39,368 nt of DNA. It comes from Litorimonas sp964610115 (GTDB lineage: Bacteria; Pseudomonadota; Alphaproteobacteria; Caulobacterales; Maricaulaceae). Below, in pieces: positions 1 through 7,882 of this stretch (position 1 is the stretch's first letter; the number at the start of each line of letters is the position of its first letter). Below the pieces are notes generated by a model. It was not told the DNA's origin and made no database searches. It worked only from the letters and a program-made list of their open reading frames with translations. The stretch is from assembly GCA_964610115.1 (NCBI GenBank), contig CAZSUW010000018.1, forward strand, positions 1 to 39,368. Direction: 5' to 3'. Both the position numbers and the translations under genes were made by a program.

Positions 1-323
1 TTCTCTTGCGCCTGTCAGCGCCGCAAGCTGAAACCCATTGGCGCGATGATGGCCGTCTTGTGAGTTTGCTCCAAGGCTTGGTCGAAGCCGGACGGGCGGG
101 CGATGACGTCTATGCGATGGAATTGACCAAACGAGAATTGCCCAGCCTATTGGAAGGCGCTGGGCTGGTGCTGGTCGATTACACGCCTGATCATGCCGCT
201 TGGTTTGATCGTTTGCCCGCACCTAAAGACGGCACAGGACCAGACCTGCAAACGGCGGCGCCTGCGCTAGTGACCGATGACGGTCGCGTCGTCCGGCGCG
301 GCACAGTTTGGGTGCGTAGTTAA
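1..323 (+). CDS. C-terminal part of an unidentified, possibly GrpE-like protein (5' end outside window)
   Basis: The reading frame is open to the left edge, so this is the last ~107 residues of a longer protein; the TTG at position 6 is not a convincing start. It ends with TAA one base before the ATG of the Hsp70-like gene, so the two are almost certainly co-translated. The visible part has a helical stretch with KRELPSLLEGAG and ends in a short beta-like tail (DDGRVVRRGTVWVRS). That tail resembles the C-terminal beta domain of GrpE nucleotide-exchange factors, which typically end with 'RVLRPAxVxV'. Given the Hsp70-fold neighbour, a GrpE-like partner is an attractive inference, but it rests on a loose pattern match by eye. 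It could equally be an unrelated protein. Confidence 0.7.
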   Translation, partial: LLRLSAPQAETHWRDDGRLVSLLQGLVEAGRAGDDVYAMELTKRELPSLLEGAGLVLVDYTPDHAAWFDRLPAPKDGTGPDLQTAAPALVTDDGRVVRRGTVWVRS

Positions 324-324
324 G

Positions 325-2226
325 ATGGCCTTCAAAGACCTCGAGTTTGTCGGCTTCGATTTGGGTCATGGCGAGACGGCGCTGACGCGCGCCTTTGCCC
401 AAGGCCATGCGGAGCCGGAAATTCTGGAATATCGCGGCACGCGCTCACTGGTCACGGCCGTGGCGCGGGACGATGCCGGGGTTCGTATCGGCGTCGATGC
501 ACTGACGCAGGGTGAAGGACAGGTCTGGGCGAAGTTCAAATCATCTGACTTGGACGATCCCAACACCGCTGAACCGCTTTCACTGTTCACGAAAAACTTG
601 ATCGAGGGGCTCAGCGCGGACGGTGCGCTGCGCGGGGCCAAAGAAAGCCGCTTTATCGTCGGCTGTCCGTCCGGGTGGGACGCGGGCGTCCGGGATCGCT
701 ACAAGTCCGCATTTGAAAGCGCCGGGTTGCGCCATGTCCGTATTGTTTCAGAGTCGCGCGCCGCGCTGATGACGGCGTTGGAACAGGGCTATCTGTCGAT
801 GGAGGATGCGCGCGCCTCGGTCCTGATTGTCGATATTGGCAGCTCGACAACCGACTTCACCTATTGCCGAGATTTGGCCGCGGATGATGTCGGGCATAAT
901 GTGTTGGGTTCGGGTTTGCTAGATACAGAAATCCTGAAAATCAATCTTGATCGGCAAAAGCAAAAGTCAAAAGTTAATGCGCTCCTGAAAGCGCACCCCG
1001 CTTACAAAACAATCCTAGAGTTTTGGTGCCGCGAAGCCAAAGAGGCTTATTTCACAGGCGAAGATAAACCTGTTGAGATGATCCGGCGCCTACCTGGCGG
1101 TATTTTGTTCGACATCCGTATTGATCGCCATGATGCGGAGGCTGTTCTCAATGCCAAGCTGGAGGCGTTGAACGGATATAGCTGGCGCGGGGCGTTTGAC
1201 TATGCCTTGCGCGAAACCATTGAAACACTGGATAGCCAAGGCGGCGGGCGTGATCCCGACACAGTCTTGCTCACGGGCGGGGCCTCTCGCTTGCCACTGG
1301 TCCTTCCAGCGACGCAAAAGGCATTTCCCAAGGCGCGCGTTATTCGTGGGGCAGAACCGGAATTTGCGATTGCACGAGGTTTGGCGTGGTTGGGCCGTTT
1401 CGAATTCTTGCATGAAAGTTTCAAAGCGAAAGTCAGCGACCTGATTGCCACAGGTGGAGATGTTGCGGCGCTCGCAGACGGATCGGCGCAGAGCCTTGGC
1501 GATACGCTGATCCCAGCATTGATAGAAGGCTTGGCCGAGGACTGCATTATCCCGGCCTTTAAGCGGTGGCGCTCCGGTGAAACGCGCTCTCTGGCTGATG
1601 TGGAAACCGCCCTGTCCATTGCGACGGCGGATTGGCTTCGCAGTGATGCGGCCCAGGCCAAGCTGGCCCCGGTCGTCAATAGCTGGTTTGCGGGGCTACA
1701 GCGCGATATCGAGACGATCACGGATCCGTTGTGTCGCGATCACGGCCTGCCCGCCATGGTGCTGAGCTTGGATGAGTCCCAGCATGTCAGCCAGCACTTA
1801 GAGGGCTTGAGCTTGGTGGCGCCCAAAGTCGGCGCGTTGGAAAGCGATACGGCACTGCTTGGCACCACTTTGGCGGCGATCTTGGTCAGCGCCTTGCTGG
1901 CGCACGCCAATTTATTCGCACCGCTGATCATGAACCCGATCGGCCTCTTGGTTGGCGGGGCGGTCGCGGGCGGCAGTTTTCTCTACGGTAGAAAAGCGCT
2001 GGCCGGGAAGTTTCGTGGCACCAACGTGCCTGTCATCGCGCGACAAATCCTGACGGATGGACGCATTAAGCAAGCGGTCGAAAAGCAACGCCCGGAGATG
2101 ATTAAAGGGGTCCGCAAGGCGTGGGACGAACAAGCCGCGGAACGGTTTGGGCAAGACCTGACCGATATGTTGGGGCGGGCCTTGCTGGAACGGGCTGACG
2201 AGCGAGCGGTTCTGTTCTTGATCTAG
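325..2226 (+). CDS. Hsp70/actin-fold ATPase with C-terminal membrane hairpin
   Basis: This 633-aa protein has the three nucleotide-binding signatures of the Hsp70/actin superfamily: phosphate-1 loop VGFDLGHGETAL (about residues 9-20), phosphate-2 loop VDIGSSTTDF (about 169-178), and adenosine motif LLTGGASRLP (about 314-323). I see no canonical Hsp70 beta-sandwich substrate domain afterwards. Instead there is a helical region and then two hydrophobic stretches at about residues 506-552 (TTLAAILVSALLAH and NPIGLLVGGAVAGGSFLYG) separated by a short turn, followed by a charged helical tail. This suggests a membrane-inserting hairpin. The start at 325 is chosen because the fold begins there and the preceding gene stops at 323; an in-frame upstream ATG at 277 would overlap that gene. 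The gene overlaps the convergent DUF5710 gene by 4 bp. It is an atypical chaperone-like ATPase; its client is unknown. Confidence 0.85.
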   Translation: MAFKDLEFVGFDLGHGETALTRAFAQGHAEPEILEYRGTRSLVTAVARDDAGVRIGVDALTQGEGQVWAKFKSSDLDDPNTAEPLSLFTKNLIEGLSADGALRGAKESRFIVGCPSGWDAGVRDRYKSAFESAGLRHVRIVSESRAALMTALEQGYLSMEDARASVLIVDIGSSTTDFTYCRDLAADDVGHNVLGSGLLDTEILKINLDRQKQKSKVNALLKAHPAYKTILEFWCREAKEAYFTGEDKPVEMIRRLPGGILFDIRIDRHDAEAVLNAKLEALNGYSWRGAFDYALRETIETLDSQGGGRDPDTVLLTGGASRLPLVLPATQKAFPKARVIRGAEPEFAIARGLAWLGRFEFLHESFKAKVSDLIATGGDVAALADGSAQSLGDTLIPALIEGLAEDCIIPAFKRWRSGETRSLADVETALSIATADWLRSDAAQAKLAPVVNSWFAGLQRDIETITDPLCRDHGLPAMVLSLDESQHVSQHLEGLSLVAPKVGALESDTALLGTTLAAILVSALLAHANLFAPLIMNPIGLLVGGAVAGGSFLYGRKALAGKFRGTNVPVIARQILTDGRIKQAVEKQRPEMIKGVRKAWDEQAAERFGQDLTDMLGRALLERADERAVLFLI

Positions 2227-2504
2227 TTTAAGAATGAGAGCTGGGTGGCGGGCCTCAGCGCGGGTTTCACCCGAGGGGGCATATTTCGTGCTAAGGTTTC
2301 CGGTGATGCCTTGGTGTCGTCTATAGGTTCGCCAAATGCCGTGACAGGAAGAGGGCGGCTGTCTGCCTTACGCCAGCTATAGACTTTGGCGAGCGCCGAG
2401 TCGGGTGGACAATACCAGCGCTTAACGGACGCATCCCAGCGCGCGCCAAGCTGCTTGGCCATCTCCCGGTCTTTATAGGCGACGTTGATATACCGTTTTG
2501 CCAT
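2223..2504 (-). CDS. DUF5710-type small protein with clamp-like C-terminal motif, SOS box upstream
   Basis: This 93-aa protein starts at the ATG at 2504, preceded by a good GGAG ribosome site 8 bases upstream; a longer in-frame version would read through the LexA box. Residues 4-35 (YINVAYKDRE...LGARWD...KRWYCPP) match the DUF5710 pattern, a short domain also found in plasmid primase-helicase-like proteins, where it is thought to contact nucleic acid. The middle is Pro/Arg-rich and probably disordered. The last residues, TQLSFLN, resemble the bacterial sliding-clamp binding pentapeptide (consensus QL[SD]LF). A LexA-type direct repeat lies 26 bases upstream of the start codon. The family match and SOS box are visible; clamp binding is an inference. 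The stop codon overlaps that of the convergent Hsp70-like gene. Confidence 0.8.
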   Translation of the reverse strand: MAKRYINVAYKDREMAKQLGARWDASVKRWYCPPDSALAKVYSWRKADSRPLPVTAFGEPIDDTKASPETLARNMPPRVKPALRPATQLSFLN

Positions 2505-2529
2505 GGTCGATTCTCCGTTCCAGAAAACA

Positions 2530-2544
2530 GAACATAAAGAGAAC
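2530..2544 (-). promoter_or_regulatory. LexA (SOS) box GTTC-N7-GTTC
   Basis: On the minus strand the sequence reads GTTCTCTTTATGTTC, an exact match to the alphaproteobacterial LexA operator (direct repeat GTTC-N7-GTTC), embedded in an A/T-rich promoter-like region. It sits 26 bases before the ATG of the DUF5710 gene and 32 bases after the stop of astD, which ends on the same strand. The obvious target is therefore the DUF5710 gene. Both half-sites are perfect and the spacer is exactly 7. Confidence 0.8.
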
Positions 2545-2575
2545 AAAAAGGCTTTTCAAGGGATAAAATCCTATT

Positions 2576-3958
2576 TTAGGGCAGTCCCGGTAGTTCAGGC
2601 GCAGCGGGCGTCTTCGCGATCTGACTGGCTTGCGGCCAGGCGCAATAGTCGGCGGCGTAATAGGCGCCGGGACGGAAATTGCCGGACAGACCCGGTCCGC
2701 CAAAGGGTAGGGACGACGCCGCCCCGGTCGTGGGCTTATTCCAGTTGACGATCCCGGCTCGCAGGCGCGGACGGGTATAGGCCCAAAGGTCAGCATCATC
2801 ACTAATCAGGCCCGCTGCCAGTCCAAAGCGCGTGGCATTAGCGCGGGCGATTTGGGCGTCGATACCGTCAACACGATAGACTTGCAGGAAGGGCGCGAAG
2901 ATTTCTTCGTCTAGCGCATCGATTTGTGTCACGTCCATCAGCCCGGGCGACAGAACCGCGCCGTCACGTTCTAGCGCCACAAGGCTGTTTCCGCCTTTGG
3001 CGCGCAAGTCCGCTTCAAACGCAACAGCCTTTTTGGCCGCGTCTTCGCTCACGACCGAGCCATAAAACACGTCTTCACCCGCTGTACCAATCGGCACGGA
3101 CGCGATGCGCGCTTTGATCCGATCCTGCACCGCATCGCCAAATGCGCCCGTGGGGAGGATCAATCGCCGTGCGCAGGAACAGCGCTGCCCCGCACTGATA
3201 AAGGCTGAAACGAAGGCAATGTCGGCGGCGGCCTCAACATCTTTTACATCATGGACGATCAGCGGATTATTGCCCCCCATTTCGAGCGCAAGGATGACAT
3301 TTGGGCGACCCGCAAAATGCTTGTGAAAAAAAGTCCCGGTTGTGGCGCTGCCCGTGAAAAGCAAGCCGTCAATATCGGCCTCCAATAAAGCGCCGCCGGT
3401 CTCTCGTCCGCCTTGGACCACATTCAGAACGCCGTCAGGCAGCCCTGCATCTTGTGCGAGGTCCATGAAAATATCGCCCACGCTCGGGGCCAGTTCGCTG
3501 GGTTTGAAGACAACCGTATTTCCGGCCAGCAGCGCGGGAACGATATGGCCATTCGGAAGATGACCCGGAAAGTTAAACGGACCAAACACCGCCATCACAC
3601 CGTGGGCGCGATGGTCGAGCGTCATCGCTGCCCCCGCATCGTCAAAGCCTCTCTGGCCTGCGCGTTCGGCTTGGGCGCGGATGGAATGACCGACCTTGGC
3701 CGCCATTGCGCCCGCTTCCGTGCGCGCTTCCCAGATCGGTTTGCCGATTTCGTCAGAGATGGCCTGTGCGATTTGTTCCTTACGCGCGGTCACGGCTTCG
3801 GCCCAGCGTTCCATCATGGCGATGCGGTCCGCGAGTGGTGTAAGGGAGAAAGTGTGGAAGGCCTCGCGCGCGCTGGCGACAGCGGCCTTAACATCTGTGC
3901 CCGACGCTTCTGCGCCGTCCCACACCGTTTCGCCCGTTAGCGGGTTTGTGCTTTTCAT
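2576..3958 (-). CDS. astD: N-succinylglutamate 5-semialdehyde dehydrogenase AstD
   Basis: A 460-aa aldehyde dehydrogenase that oxidises succinylglutamate semialdehyde to succinylglutamate with NAD+, step 4 of the arginine succinyltransferase pathway, in the cytosol. ALDH hallmarks are visible: FGPFNFPGHLPNGH with Asn129, Lys152 in VVFKPSE, general base Glu226 in LEMGGNNP, and nucleophile Cys260 in SAGQRCSCAR. The protein is a little shorter than the usual ~485-490 aa, mostly at the C-terminus. Its ATG overlaps the stop of the upstream M20 hydrolase as ATGA (3955-3958), so it is the last gene of the ast operon. AstD rather than a generic ALDH is supported by the operon and by the 'GHLPNGHIVPALLAGN' type motif. 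Confidence 0.93.
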   Translation of the reverse strand: MKSTNPLTGETVWDGAEASGTDVKAAVASAREAFHTFSLTPLADRIAMMERWAEAVTARKEQIAQAISDEIGKPIWEARTEAGAMAAKVGHSIRAQAERAGQRGFDDAGAAMTLDHRAHGVMAVFGPFNFPGHLPNGHIVPALLAGNTVVFKPSELAPSVGDIFMDLAQDAGLPDGVLNVVQGGRETGGALLEADIDGLLFTGSATTGTFFHKHFAGRPNVILALEMGGNNPLIVHDVKDVEAAADIAFVSAFISAGQRCSCARRLILPTGAFGDAVQDRIKARIASVPIGTAGEDVFYGSVVSEDAAKKAVAFEADLRAKGGNSLVALERDGAVLSPGLMDVTQIDALDEEIFAPFLQVYRVDGIDAQIARANATRFGLAAGLISDDADLWAYTRPRLRAGIVNWNKPTTGAASSLPFGGPGLSGNFRPGAYYAADYCAWPQASQIAKTPAAPELPGLP

Positions 3959-5211
3959 GACATCAGCGCTTTGATCGCGGGCGCGTCCATGCGGCCATCG
4001 GCGAGACGGTTCAGGATAAGCGCGGACAGCCCAGCACGTTCGGACAGGCTGTCGACGATCATAAATTCTTCGGCCGAGTGAATGCGCCCGCCGCGCACGC
4101 CCAGCGTGTCGATGTTGGGCGTCCCGGCGGCAAACACATTATTGCCTTCGCAAACGCCGCCCGTATCTTTGAATTTCAACTCAAGTCCGATGCCTTTTGC
4201 GGTCTCGCGGACCTCTCCGATTAAGCGATCTTGCGCAGCGTTTCGGGGCTTGGGCGGACGATAAAAGCCGCCATGAACATGGGCGGTAATGCCGTTACGT
4301 TTCAGAACTTCGGCAAGCGCAGCCTTGATCTGCGCTTCGGCCCAGGCAGCCGCTTCTGGATCTGGCGCGCGCGACCCTAGGCGCAGTACGGCGTTATCCG
4401 GCACGATATTTACGGCCGCACCGCCATCGACTTTGCCAACGTTGAACACGACACCGTCGCGCACACCCATGAGCGCTTCCACGCGCAGCGCCATGTCACA
4501 GGCTGCCCAAATGGCAGAACGACCTTTTTCCGGTTCGCGCCCCGCATGGGCGGACCGTCCTTTGAAGATGATGTCCCAAATCCCGGAGCCTTTACGCGCC
4601 CCTGCCAGCGCACCGTCTTCCATGGCGGGCTCGAACGTCAGACCTATATGGGCTTTGGCCGCCGCCTCGCGCAACGTCGCGTCGGAGGCGAAATTTCCTG
4701 TCTCTTCATCGGGAGTGAGGATGACAGTATAGCCCAGATTATCTGTGTCGCCATGCGCTTCAAAGGCCTTGAGCGCTTCGATCATCACACAGATGCCGCC
4801 TTTCATATCGGCAAGCCCTGGCCCGTTCAGGCGACCCTGGCCAAGCTCTGTAATGTCAGTGAACGTTCCCGCTGGAAACACGGTATCATAATGACCCGTG
4901 AGAACGACTTGGATAGGGGCGTTCGGGCGTTGAGTCGCGCGCAAGATCGGCCCGGTATGAAAAGCATCGACATCGCCTTTGGGCGTAATGGTTTCAATGG
5001 CGGGGCTGGTGAGTTGCTCCACCTTAGCGCCCGTTTCGCGCAAGGCGTCCGCGATTTTTGGCGCGAGGTTTTTTAGTCCGTCCGCGTTCCAGCTGCCCGT
5101 ATTGGTTTCCGCCCAGCCCACCGTGCGTGCTAGCATGGCGTCTTGAGCCTTCGCCGTCGTCTGCAGCGCGGCGCGATCAGCCGCGTTTAGGTCTGAGAGC
5201 AGGGCAGTCAT
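3955..5211 (-). CDS. M20 metallohydrolase in ast operon (candidate succinylglutamate desuccinylase)
   Basis: A 418-aa M20/ArgE-DapE-CPG2 family di-zinc amidohydrolase. Metal and catalytic residues are in place: His107 and Asp109 in GHYDTVFP, bridging Asp135 in GPGLADMKGG, catalytic Glu169 and ligand Glu170 in TPDEETG, Glu194 in FEPAMEDG, and His378 in GGRIHSAEE. The lid/dimerisation domain begins at about 205 (GRSAHAGREPEKG). It sits between astB and astD with ATGA overlaps on both sides. No AstE, the usual zinc desuccinylase of this pathway, is in the window. Since M20 enzymes include DapE, which removes succinyl groups, the likely job is cleaving N-succinylglutamate to glutamate and succinate. 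The family is certain; the substrate is inferred from context. Confidence 0.88.
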   Translation of the reverse strand: MTALLSDLNAADRAALQTTAKAQDAMLARTVGWAETNTGSWNADGLKNLAPKIADALRETGAKVEQLTSPAIETITPKGDVDAFHTGPILRATQRPNAPIQVVLTGHYDTVFPAGTFTDITELGQGRLNGPGLADMKGGICVMIEALKAFEAHGDTDNLGYTVILTPDEETGNFASDATLREAAAKAHIGLTFEPAMEDGALAGARKGSGIWDIIFKGRSAHAGREPEKGRSAIWAACDMALRVEALMGVRDGVVFNVGKVDGGAAVNIVPDNAVLRLGSRAPDPEAAAWAEAQIKAALAEVLKRNGITAHVHGGFYRPPKPRNAAQDRLIGEVRETAKGIGLELKFKDTGGVCEGNNVFAAGTPNIDTLGVRGGRIHSAEEFMIVDSLSERAGLSALILNRLADGRMDAPAIKALMS

Positions 5212-6539
5212 GTCGTCTCTTTTTGAAAATCGTATAGGTTTGGCAGGTCGAGAATTTGCGTGAGAGCATCAAGCGCGGTTCGAACTTCCATTAGGAAAGC
5301 GGGATCGCCTAGGTCGTCCAGTGTCAGCGCGTCGCGGTAATGCGTCTTCACCCAAGCGCGCAATGTGTCCAGCTTCGCTTTGCTCATCACGACGCCGGGA
5401 TGGACGGCGGCGCGGGCTGCATCGCTCATCGCGACACGCAAGCGCAGGCAGGCGGGACCACCGCCATTGCTCATGGACTGGCGCAGGTCGAGATAATGCG
5501 CATTTTGAATAACCCCGTCAGCCAGAAGCTGATCGACATAGGCTTTAGCGGTCGGCGTTTCTTCCGTCTCTAGCGGCAGGATCATCGCCATGCCCTTACC
5601 TGGCAGGCTGATCAGTTGACTGTTGAACACATAGGATGAAATCGCGTCTTCGATTGGAATGTCGGCGCGGGCAAAGCGTGGGGTAAAACCGAGCGGTTCG
5701 CAAGCTGCACGAATTTTGTCTTTTGCGCCGGGTTCAAAGGCAAGGGCGTGGTGCAGCACGACATCTTCATTGACGACACTGACTACATCATTGTGGAAGG
5801 CACCGGCGTCAATCGCGGCGGGGTTTTGGCGCTCGAAATGCGCGCGGGTTAGGCCATGTCGGCTGGCTAATGCGTGGCAGCTTTCCAAAGTCTGCCGCGC
5901 TGGAAATGTGGGGTCGTCGGCGCGCGGGGCGAGGGCGGCGCGGCCATAAACAAACATTTCTAGGCCGAGTTCGCCATGACCTTTGCAGAGGCGCGAATGG
6001 TTCGCCGCGCCTTCATCGCCAAGCATCGGGTTCATGGGTAAGGCGTCGTGAACGGCAAAGTGATCTTTATCGTGGAAAATGGCGCGTAATGTGCGGGTCG
6101 TTTGTCCATGTTCCAGCGCGCGATGCGGCATGGAAATTAAGTTAGCAGGCGTGAAATGCGTACGGCTGTCCGCTGTATCTGGCGCAGGTGAAACGGTCGC
6201 GGCATTGGCCGTCCACATACAAGACGCGCTGCTGACATTGGCGACCAAAGCCGGGTTAGCCGCAAAAGCGCTAGCTAAAATGGCTTGGTCTGATCCCGTA
6301 AAACCAAGTTGGCGTAGAACCTGCGTTCGGGGTCCGTCATGCGGCGGCAGCACGCCTTGCGGAATTCCAAGGTCAATCAGCCGTTCCATTTTGTCGAGAC
6401 CTTGCAGGGCGGCCGCGCGTGGATTGCTGACCCGGCCTTTATGTTTTGCCGACGCGATATTACCGCGCGACAGTCCCGCGTAATTATGCGTTGGCCCGAC
6501 AAGGCCGTCGAAATTCATTTCTTTGACAGATTCAGTCAT
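5208..6539 (-). CDS. astB: N-succinylarginine dihydrolase AstB
   Basis: A 443-aa cytosolic enzyme converting N-succinylarginine to N-succinylornithine, CO2 and two ammonia, step 2 of the pathway. The N-terminus NFDGLVGPTHNYAGLS is the family signature of this guanidine-modifying (pentein fold) enzyme. The catalytic triad is preserved: Glu176 in GDEGAANHSR, His249 in AFHNDVV, Cys364 in GGGPACLRLR, matching Glu174/His248/Cys365 of the E. coli enzyme. The ATG at 6539 is chosen over an upstream in-frame codon at 6572 because it gives the normal N-terminus and overlaps the astA stop as ATGA (6536-6539). It overlaps the M20 gene in the same way at 5208-5211. Confidence 0.96.
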   Translation of the reverse strand: MTESVKEMNFDGLVGPTHNYAGLSRGNIASAKHKGRVSNPRAAALQGLDKMERLIDLGIPQGVLPPHDGPRTQVLRQLGFTGSDQAILASAFAANPALVANVSSASCMWTANAATVSPAPDTADSRTHFTPANLISMPHRALEHGQTTRTLRAIFHDKDHFAVHDALPMNPMLGDEGAANHSRLCKGHGELGLEMFVYGRAALAPRADDPTFPARQTLESCHALASRHGLTRAHFERQNPAAIDAGAFHNDVVSVVNEDVVLHHALAFEPGAKDKIRAACEPLGFTPRFARADIPIEDAISSYVFNSQLISLPGKGMAMILPLETEETPTAKAYVDQLLADGVIQNAHYLDLRQSMSNGGGPACLRLRVAMSDAARAAVHPGVVMSKAKLDTLRAWVKTHYRDALTLDDLGDPAFLMEVRTALDALTQILDLPNLYDFQKETT

Positions 6540-7555
6540 TGGCGGCGGTCCTGCGCGAGAGCGATGCGACAATCGCCGAGTGGTTCGGCATCAGGATGCA
6601 AGTGACCCGTCGATAGATTGCCTGTTGTCAGCGTGGCGCGGAAGGCGGTCTGTTCGCCTTTAAAGGCGAGTAAGCGCTGCGGCCCGTCACCATAGCTGGT
6701 CCGGTTTTTAGCGGTGCGGGCAATCAGTGTGCGATCAACGCGACATTCAATCGCGGGACCGCCATCGAAAATATCGCAAAGCTCTGTCAATTCAAAGCCA
6801 GCACCCATGAGAAGGTTCATCGCGCCGCGGCTAATGTCATGAGGGCGTCCGACACAGTGTCGCGCCGCATCCGGCATAAGGTTCATCAAGATCGGCAGGC
6901 TGGGTAAAAGCTCGACGATAAAGCGTCCGTCACTGGCCGACAATCTGTCAGCGATTGCGAAATCCGTTTGGATGAATTTGCGCGTGATATGTTCCCAAAA
7001 CGGGCTCACACCCTCTTCATCAACCCAACCGCGAATGTCGGCCATGAGCCGACTATCAAACAGATGACGGTGATTTTCAATAAAGCAAAGCCGTCCGAGG
7101 CTTAGCAGGCGGGCCACGCCTTTGCCGCGCGCTTCGGGGGCGAGATAGATAGAAGCGAGTTCCGACCAACCATCAAAATCGGTGGTCAGTTGGATCGTTT
7201 CATATTCCGTGCGCAAGTCCATTTGGCTGGACCGCCGCGCATGGCGGGACCGCTTAAAGGAATAGAAAGGCCGCTCGACCCCAAGTTTTGGGATTATGCC
7301 GGAAATCCCCATGACGCGGCCGTTGCGTTCCACTACAAAAAGCAGCCGATTGGCGGCTTCATCCCCCGCCAAGAAGCGATGCGTGGCTTCGACATAGGCC
7401 TGCACGCCGTCTTGCGTGCGTGGCACAGTGGTCAGGCCAGCTTCCGCCTCTTTCGTAAAGGCAAAAATAGCCGGAATATCTTTTTCGGTGGCAAGACGAA
7501 AGATGTCCAAGACGTTAGCCCGTGCATCGGGCGCGAGCCGATCCGGGAGGGACAC
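6536..7555 (-). CDS. astA: Arginine N-succinyltransferase AstA
   Basis: The first gene of the ast operon. It transfers succinyl from succinyl-CoA to the alpha-amino group of arginine. The N-terminal FRLATEKDIPAIFAFTKEAEAGLTTVP aligns with the AstA start, and the acetyltransferase-like core (YLAPEARGKGVARLLS) and KFIQTDFAIAD...VELLPSLPI segments are typical. The length of up to 339 aa fits the family (~340). The start is uncertain: the GTG at 7555 gives 15 extra residues that look unconserved, while the TTG at 7510 gives the usual family N-terminus; neither has a clear Shine-Dalgarno. It lies just downstream of tRNA-Leu on the same strand. The stop overlaps astB by ATGA. Confidence 0.94.
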   Translation of the reverse strand: MSLPDRLAPDARANVLDIFRLATEKDIPAIFAFTKEAEAGLTTVPRTQDGVQAYVEATHRFLAGDEAANRLLFVVERNGRVMGISGIIPKLGVERPFYSFKRSRHARRSSQMDLRTEYETIQLTTDFDGWSELASIYLAPEARGKGVARLLSLGRLCFIENHRHLFDSRLMADIRGWVDEEGVSPFWEHITRKFIQTDFAIADRLSASDGRFIVELLPSLPILMNLMPDAARHCVGRPHDISRGAMNLLMGAGFELTELCDIFDGGPAIECRVDRTLIARTAKNRTSYGDGPQRLLAFKGEQTAFRATLTTGNLSTGHLHPDAEPLGDCRIALAQDRRQ

Positions 7556-7628
7556 AGCAGTCGCGCGCTAAGCTGCTCATTACCGGAAGCGGTCGAGTGG
7601 CGCAAGATAGGGCTTAAAAGGAAATCCG

Positions 7629-7711
7629 TACCGGTGGTCGGACTCGAACCGACACGCTCTAGGAGCACGGGATTTTGAATCCCGCGTGTCTACCAATTCC
7701 ACCACACCGGC
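7629..7711 (-). tRNA. tRNA-Leu(CAA)
   Basis: Read on the minus strand this is an 83-nt class II tRNA. The acceptor stem is GCCGGTG paired with CACCGGT (one G-U pair) and the discriminator is A73. The D-arm has TGGTAGACAC, the anticodon stem-loop is CGGGA-TTCAAAA-TCCCG with anticodon CAA, there is a long variable arm, and the T-arm is GTCGG-TTCGAGT-CCGAC. The A discriminator, long variable arm and CAA anticodon identify leucine (codon UUG). The 3' CCA is not encoded; the genomic bases after the discriminator are CGG. Confidence 0.96.
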
Positions 7712-7882
7712 GACGGAAGCACGGCCTCTAGAGCCGAGGGGTCAGCGCGTCAATAAGGGCCGTGCAGCCCGGACTTAATGAGGCTGTTATCGTCGTTTTC
7801 AAAAGCGCAGATAGAGCGGTTTGGCAAGACAGGCTGCAGTCGCCTTTACTTCGCCCTAATGTCTGTCGAATAGACGACCCGA

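Noticed and set aside
3413..3940. Long plus-strand frame opposite astD
   Set aside because: It is a shadow of the well-supported astD gene, with no recognisable domain and Arg/Cys/His-rich composition typical of antisense frames.
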